37,791 bases of DNA from Lingula anatina (lineage: Eukaryota > Brachiopoda > Lingulata > Lingulida > Lingulidae): the NCBI RefSeq assembly GCF_001039355.2, contig NW_019774291.1:1221971-1259761 (forward strand), written 5' to 3'. The notes below the pieces were generated by a model. The model was not told the origin of the DNA. It ran no database searches and saw nothing but the letters and a program-made list of their open reading frames with translations. Below are positions 33,301 to 37,791 of the stretch, piece by piece. Numbering within the stretch: position 1 is the stretch's first letter; each line of letters begins with the position of its first letter. Both the position numbers and the translations under genes were made by a program.

Positions 33301-34900
33301 AGTGCAGCGCCACCTGTGGTTCGGGAACGCGATCACGCAGACGACAGTGCAACAATCCAGCACCATCTGGTGGAGGAAGTGATTGTGTTGGTTCAGATGT
33401 TATGACAGAGACATGCAACGAGATGTCTTGTGGTGGTAGGTTTATTGATGACTGTGTATGGAATTTGTAAGTAACAAATCTGCATAGAAAAACTCAGGGC
33501 CGTAGCCTCCGGGGGGGCAGGAGGGGCAGCTGTCCCCCCTGGGATTTGAGGTGCAAAAAAAAAAATAATCGCAATTTCTGACTTCTGATTGAGCAATAAA
33601 TAACAGTTAAAATTCACCAGAATGCAGTATTATACATACAGATTTTAAAAATTTTCCACACCGTGGGAGGGGGACACCCCCTCCCACACCCTTCCCCCCT
33701 CGGGGGCTTCGCCCCCTCCTGTCCGCTTACTGCCCCCCCTGGCATTTTGCTCAGGCTACGGCCCTGAAACTAGTACATTAAGTGTATCCTATTGCATGAA
33801 TTCACTGGTTCTTCGACAAACTGAAGGGGTCTCATCACGAAATATAAGGGACGGAAACCATTTTATTTTCAGATACAGTAAATGGAATTTAAGGCCCATA
33901 GATTTAAACAAACCCTCCATTTCAGTTTTCAGCACGTGTCGAGTCTATGGAAGAGATGCCGTATAAGGGCGTATTCCCAGACATTCAGATCGATCTATCC
34001 CCGTGGGGAGTCTCACTAGATTACTGTCAGATAATCTGGCTTAAATGTCCGTCCCGCCAACTACAAGCTGTAAGGGGGTAATTAACTTTCCTGCCCGCTC
34101 GGCTGACAGCTATTTAGCGTGAACCCCCAGAAGGTTAGGTCGATCTAGTTTGGATCGATTTAATCTCTGGGAATGGGGTCTAAGACTGTATCTGTATATT
34201 ATTCTACAGAGTTTCAGATTAAAACAAATATGCCTACTCCTTATTTATGGCGAATTCAGGATGACGAGAAGGGGTAAAAGAGAGCATACCCCATTTAAAA
34301 ATTCAATGAAAATGATATGAAGAAGAACTGTCTGCCTTTTTAACCAAATTATGTTCATGTGTTGCAATGGGCCTTTCTTATTTGCGAATGCAGGATATAT
34401 AGAAGAAGGCAAACGTTTTTTTTTCTAAGTAATAAAAATCAAATAGTAAATAAAATGTTTTTCTACCTTCCTCTCAAATCTACTTTCTCGTGTTGTAGTG
34501 GACGGCGGATGGTCAACATGGGGTCAGTGGTCAAGTTGTCACCAAGGAACATGTGCCAAGACGCGCAAGCGCGCGTGCAATAACCCAGCGCCATCTAACG
34601 ACGGAAAGCCGTGTCCCGGTGTCAGTTGGCAATTCAAATATTGCCACGCGTTGTGTTGTATGGGTATGTGTAAATGAACTTTATTACCACCTCAATCCAG
34701 CCAGATTCATTGTCTTTTGCTCAGGTGCCTTTCAATGCATATTAAAATATTGACAAACCAACGCCTACTAGGTTCTTTTACTGAACAAACATTTCCAATA
34801 TCCCTTTTTGTTACCACATTGTAAATTATTATTGCAGATTATGTCTTTTCTTGTTACAGGAGGTGTCGAATATCACACCAGATATGATATACATTGCTAA
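23088..34900 (+). CDS. Secreted VWA - mucin-like - four TSP1-repeat protein, 10 exons, 581 residues
   Basis: Exons: 23088-23232, 26974-27363, 27670-27806, 28498-28558, 29125-29445, 32350-32490, 32863-33033, 33262-33435, 34499-34663, 34860-34900, all GT-AG and in frame. Residues 1-26 form a signal peptide whose Leu run is encoded by (TTA)5. Residues 50-243 are a von Willebrand factor A domain with a complete metal-binding MIDAS set: DSSRS (59-63), Thr132 in RGRTNIPDAM and Asp173 in VLTDG. It closes with AVGAGGGVIRSQLLEI and GLTAC. Exon 5 (residues 245-351) is almost only Thr and Pro, so probably heavily O-glycosylated. Four TSP1 repeats follow. WTRW and WSPW are C-mannosylation motifs; CDTTCG, CTKTCG and CSATCG are O-fucosylation motifs. 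Repeat 4 has CHQGTCA instead. The end is GGVEYHTRYDIHC. No membrane segment is seen, so it is likely an extracellular matrix or adhesion protein that binds protein ligands through the VWA and TSP1 domains. Similar mixtures occur in coadhesin-like and matrilin-like proteins; I know no exact orthologue. Confidence 0.9.
26527..26695 (-). repeat. MITE-like foldback element, family A, copy 2 (inverted)
   Basis: A 169-bp copy of the 2936-3090 element in reverse orientation, in intron 1 of the VWA/TSP1 gene. Its ends are CAGGGGCGGATT and GGATCCTCCCCTG. It is flanked by TAGTTG on both sides (26521-26526 and 26696-26701), which looks like a 6-bp target duplication. The rest of this 3.7-kb intron shows no exon or recognisable element. 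Confidence 0.8.
28068..28374. repeat. Foldback element with an internally duplicated arm
   Basis: In intron 3 of the VWA/TSP1 gene. The left arm (28068-28143: GGTAAGCC, AGATTTTGACCCA, GCTAACCCTAACCTG, TGGAGGGCGGAC) is the reverse complement, with mismatches, of the right arm ending near 28374. The right arm is present twice as a near-perfect 80-bp tandem repeat (about 28196-28275 and 28276-28355). At the centre is a perfect 10-bp hairpin, CCTCAGTTTC (28159-28168) with GAAACTGAGG (28185-28194). Non-coding; it looks like a non-autonomous foldback transposon. Confidence 0.8.
28869..29069 (+). repeat. MITE-like foldback element, family C, copy 1
   Basis: A 201-bp element in intron 4 with ends TTCTCA and TGAGAA and inner arms TAGATCGA and TCGATCTA. 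The core (GGGGAGTCTCACTAGATTAC, GGCTGACAGCTATTTAGCGT) recurs in the same orientation at 33974-34173. Confidence 0.8.
30105..30213 (+). pseudogene. Partial duplicate of the Thr/Pro mucin exon
   Basis: Nearly identical to the start of exon 5 (29103-29210), including the last intron bases ATCTCTTATTCCAG and the coding start for VVSTTTTTT. The similarity stops where the copy runs into TA repeats. The phase-1 acceptor is intact and the frame stays open until TAG at 30342-30344. The only donor-like site before that (GAC/GTACGT, 30327) is in phase 0 and cannot join the phase-1 exon 6. It is therefore a decayed exon copy or a possible alternative 3' end that would give a protein lacking TSP1 repeats. 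Confidence 0.7.
30261..30312. repeat. (AT)n microsatellite
   Basis: About 52 bp of AT repeats directly after the broken mucin-exon copy. The rest of this 2.9-kb intron (to 32267) shows no gene. Confidence 0.95.
32268..32334. repeat. (TATAG)n changing to (TACAG)n minisatellite
   Basis: A pentanucleotide array in which TATAG units become TACAG in the last four or so copies. It ends 13 bp before the acceptor AG (32348-32349) of TSP1 exon 6. Confidence 0.95.
32809..32859. repeat. (ATATT)n array abutting a splice acceptor
   Basis: A pentanucleotide array that runs into the acceptor of TSP1 exon 7 (ATTATATTACAG, AG at 32861-32862), taking the place of a normal polypyrimidine tract. Confidence 0.95.
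33495..33766. repeat. MITE-like foldback element, family B
   Basis: A 272-bp element in the intron after TSP1 exon 8. The ends CAGGGCCGTAGCC and GGCTACGGCCCTG are perfect inverted repeats. It is flanked by AAACT on both sides (33490-33494 and 33767-33771), which looks like a 5-bp target duplication. Inside are C- and G-rich runs; no coding. Confidence 0.88.
33974..34173 (+). repeat. MITE-like foldback element, family C, copy 2
   Basis: A 200-bp copy of the 28869-29069 element, same orientation, in the intron before TSP1 exon 9. The ends are TTCCCAG and CTGGGAA, the inner arms AGATCGAT and GATCGATT. Confidence 0.8.
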
Positions 34901-35893
34901 GCGGAAATGTGGCAGCAATACATATGTTCCACTTTGGGGATTACGACGCGATTCTGAAAAAAAATCACATCATGATTATGGACTTTTCAGTGCAAAAGAA
35001 TGAAAATATTTTATGCGGTGTGGTTTGTTATTTTTACTGCAAGAGGAGTATAGGATCTCCTGTTTAGCTGACTTTCTTTATATCTTTCTTCTGGAACCAA
35101 TCCGTATGATGTAATGCAATGGTTCAATTAAATATTTATAGACTTTTAATCTTGAACCAGCAAGAACACCTAAATAATTAGTACAGCTACCTGTTATAAC
35201 TGTGGATTTTTCATTGTCATTTATTGAACAAAACAGTGCAAAAAAGAGCATTAAATCAAGCAAATTATCCGTTTTTGTGATTCTGTATATTTGTAAAAAC
35301 GTTTCCTTTTAATAAAATTGGTTATTTAGTAAAGCTAAACCAGTCTCGAGTTCCTGAAATACTGCTGTCTCAACTGCGTCACTTAATAATTGTGTAGAAC
35401 GGGGATCGTCCGTAAACGAGGCTGACAGCCGACGCCATACTGAAATCTCAAAAATATCGTTTTAAGGTCAACCACTCTAATTTATTTGATCAAAAATTAC
35501 CTTAATATTGTTTTCATATCGGAGTGTGATTGGCGGTTTCAGACATTGCTCAGGGAAACCAAACAATAAATAGACTTACCAGTGTGATGACCGGTGCAGA
35601 AAGAGTTCTGCCTTGGTAAACTGAATATAATTTTTTTGCAATATGGAGGACGGCTTCTGGCAATTACCCATGATAACAAAAAATGTTATTAAAATCGTTT
35701 AAGTATTACTATGTGACACCTTTACAATGTGCTGGAATTAGATTTATATTCGTTTAAGCGCCATGTTTCATTTCGTGTCACGTTCAAATTCATCAAGCAG
35801 AGGTGAAGTGAAAAAAATAAGGCTTTCATAGCTACGAACTCAGGTGGGGCATTTCATCCCAGTTTTCCGGTGGGACCATTATTTTCCTAATTA
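34901..35893. other. 3' flank of the VWA/TSP1 gene
   Basis: AT-rich, probably the 3' untranslated region up to the poly-A signal near 35311, then intergenic DNA up to the Tc1-like element. A 61-codon minus-strand open frame at 35078-35263 has no recognisable family and is not called. Confidence 0.45.
35311..35316 (+). promoter_or_regulatory. Candidate poly-A signal of the VWA/TSP1 gene
   Basis: AATAAA 411 bp after the stop codon. Plausible for the last exon, but not proven. Confidence 0.4.
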
Positions 35894-37552
35894 CAGGGTT
35901 ACCACTTAATATGGAATATTATTTTTTGGCGAGTAAATTTTCTACAAAATATTTAATTTCTCTCTAACTATTTTAAATCCAAAGCTAAGGTGTCACTCCA
36001 TGTATAGCCAGGCGTGTTACCTAATTACCACACAACTCTCGAAACAATTGATGCATGCAGTTGCATGTTCTTTGGTCAGAAATGTGAGGGGTGGTCTTTT
36101 CGGCAATTTCTGCCCTTGTATAAAAACGCATGGGTTTGGTCAATCTTTGGAGTGTGTTTAGAGAAGCAACAAAGGGATCGCTCTGAAACTTGAGAGGTAC
36201 CTTAGTGAAGAAATGGTTCAACAGCTAAGCAACGCAGCTTACTATGGGAATCTTGCTCTCAGAGAAAATGGCCAGAAACGGACAGCCATTGCCAGGTAAT
36301 TCAACATTTATCAGGAACTGTTTGTAAAGTCCTCCAAAGAAATGCTGCAACAGGGGCACCTACTCCAATACCTCGACCAGGGTGTCCGCGTATCACACCA
36401 AGAAGACAGGATCGCCTTCTCTTTAGAGGACTCCGTGCTGGTCGTACAAAGACAACCAGTGTCCTCAGAAAAGAGAGGCAGAATGTCATTCAAACGCCCG
36501 TTTCAAGGTCCCTCGTGAACAAGAGATTACTGCAAGCCGGTCATTTTGCACGAAGGCCAGTAGGGAAACCTCTGTTAACAGCAGGTCATATACAGCGGTG
36601 TCTGCAATGGGCTGGGGACCACGTGCGTTTGCAGCCAAAACACTGGAATCACGTCGTTTTCAGTGATGAGGCCAGATATGGATTTTTTAGGGTTAGTGGT
36701 CGAATCCGTGTCCACCGACGTGTACGAGGGGCATATAACGATGATTGTGTACTGCATAGGGTGCAAGCAGGGGATGGTAACGTCTCTGTTTGGGGAGCAT
36801 TTTATGTCGGTGCCCAGAACCAGTTGGTTTTTCTAGGAGGCAACCTCATCCAGGATTCCTACAGAGACATTCTGCAGCAAACAATGCTTCGATTGGTATG
36901 AGTCATCTTCAGGAACAAATTTGTGTACCAAGACGACTGCGCAACCCCACATCGAGCCCGCAGAATCACTGTTTTTCTTCAAAACCAATGGGTTCAGCAA
37001 CTGCCCTGGCCTGCAAACTCTCCAGATATGAACCCAATTGAAAAACTTTGGGCAAAAGTAACTCACAGAATTAATAGCTATGGTCATCGGCCGGTTAATA
37101 GTGATGATCTGCGACAGGCAAATATCACTGCGTGAAATGATATCCCCATCCAAACTCTAAAAAACGTGGCGCAGGGTATGCCATGTAGAATGAGGGCGCT
37201 GCATGCGGCTGCTTGAGGTCATACCCGCAATTACTGATTTTTCATGATTTACTGTAATGAGTTCTTTGACTGTGTAACATATTACTGTCCGGAGGCTATC
37301 ATTTGCTTTAATATCTTAGCTTAAAGTTAAAACTGACATCAAACTGTTGATATGGTTTTCTGGGGGCGTTCCTTTCTTTTGAATGGCATCTTATGTCAGA
37401 CTTGATATCATTGACCAAAATATCTCACAACAGAAGACTGGATGTTTTAATCACTCAGTGACATACTTTTTTGATGAATCAAGCCAAAAAAAATTAATCA
37501 GCACTAAAAAATAACAATGATAAAAAATATTCCATATTAAGTAGCAACCCTG
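35894..37552 (+). mobile_element. Tc1/mariner-type DNA transposon with both terminal inverted repeats
   Basis: A 1,659-bp element flanked by TA on both sides (35892-35893 and 37553-37554), the family's target duplication. The left end starts CAGGGTTACCACTTAATATG; the right end, reverse-complemented, starts CAGGGTTGCTACTTAATATG. About 35 bp match with few differences. It contains one transposase frame in the same direction, described separately. It lies about 1 kb after the VWA/TSP1 stop. The good terminal repeats suggest it could still be mobilised by a related transposase supplied elsewhere. Confidence 0.93.
36213..37216 (+). pseudogene. Tc1-like DD34E transposase, inactivated
   Basis: A cut-and-paste transposase. 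The start (36213) covers the N-terminal helix-turn-helix region (RENGQKRTAIAR). A one-base frameshift near 36295 moves the frame to PRPGCPRITPRRQDRLLF, the usual GRP-type linker. The catalytic core follows: first Asp in VVFSDEARY, then VSVWGAFYVG, second Asp in YQDDCATPHRA, Glu in WPANSPDMNPIEKLW, with 34 residues between the second Asp of QDD and the Glu (DD34E). TGA stops interrupt the frame at 36899-36901 and 37133-37135; the second sits where the family usually has Trp (TGG). The natural end is TGA at 37214-37216. Only these three lesions are visible, so inactivation looks recent on this evidence. Confidence 0.9.
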
Positions 37553-37791
37553 TATCTTCGAAAGAAAAAAAAAACGGATCGGAGCTAAAAAGGACGAAGG
37601 TCTCTCTTGATGGGAAAGTTTCTTAACACAAGGTACAATTGTGTTATCTACAGTGCGAAGGAGGTGACATATCTTCTCTAACGCATTATGTGGCATATGT
37701 TTGATATAGAAGCCGGTGTGACAGCAATGTCACGGTATTAAGATTTCCTTGAAATAAAACCCGCGGTCTTATCTGTTTACTACAGGCTAGA
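37553..37791. other. Right edge of the window, nothing recognised
   Basis: Short AT-rich flank after the transposon. No gene or repeat is seen. Confidence 0.4.

Overview
The window is nuclear DNA from an invertebrate animal. The genes are split by GT-AG introns, intergenic DNA is AT-rich, and microsatellites, MITE-like foldback elements, a non-LTR retrotransposon fragment and a Tc1-like transposon are scattered through it. The proteins match general animal families and do not fix the phylum. Exon coordinates below were built by hand from reading frame, splice-site motifs and intron phase.

Five protein genes are supported. (1) 1513-6686, plus: a complete 11-exon spermine synthase, 373 codons. 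(2) 7377-7629, minus: the last coding exon of a protein with an Arg/Gly/Tyr/His-rich tail, possibly RAMAC-like, convergent with spermine synthase. (3) 8954-13629, plus: cyclin H, nine exons and 300 residues, with the N-terminal exon(s) not found. (4) 16177-18818, minus: an unnamed three-coding-exon, eight-finger C2H2 zinc-finger protein of 491 residues. (5) 23088-34900, plus: a ten-exon secreted protein of 581 residues with a signal peptide, a von Willebrand factor A domain, a Thr/Pro mucin-like segment and four thrombospondin type 1 repeats.

Mobile and repeat DNA: an antisense 5'-truncated non-LTR reverse transcriptase fragment in a cyclin H intron (about 10860-11735); a Tc1/mariner-type element with both terminal repeats and a TA duplication (35894-37552) whose transposase has one frameshift and two internal stops; at least five short foldback families, two of them present twice; and partial tandem duplications. 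There is an assembly gap at 21303-21629, and single unresolved bases at 8463 and 15389.

The first four genes are housekeeping or regulatory and show no sign of acting together. The most distinctive locus is gene 5. Its modules lie on phase-1 exons, its 5' flank carries a degenerate 22-23 bp periodic repeat, and its mucin exon has a partial copy 1 kb downstream with the splice acceptor intact. I found no prokaryotic-type system, CRISPR array, rRNA or convincing tRNA.
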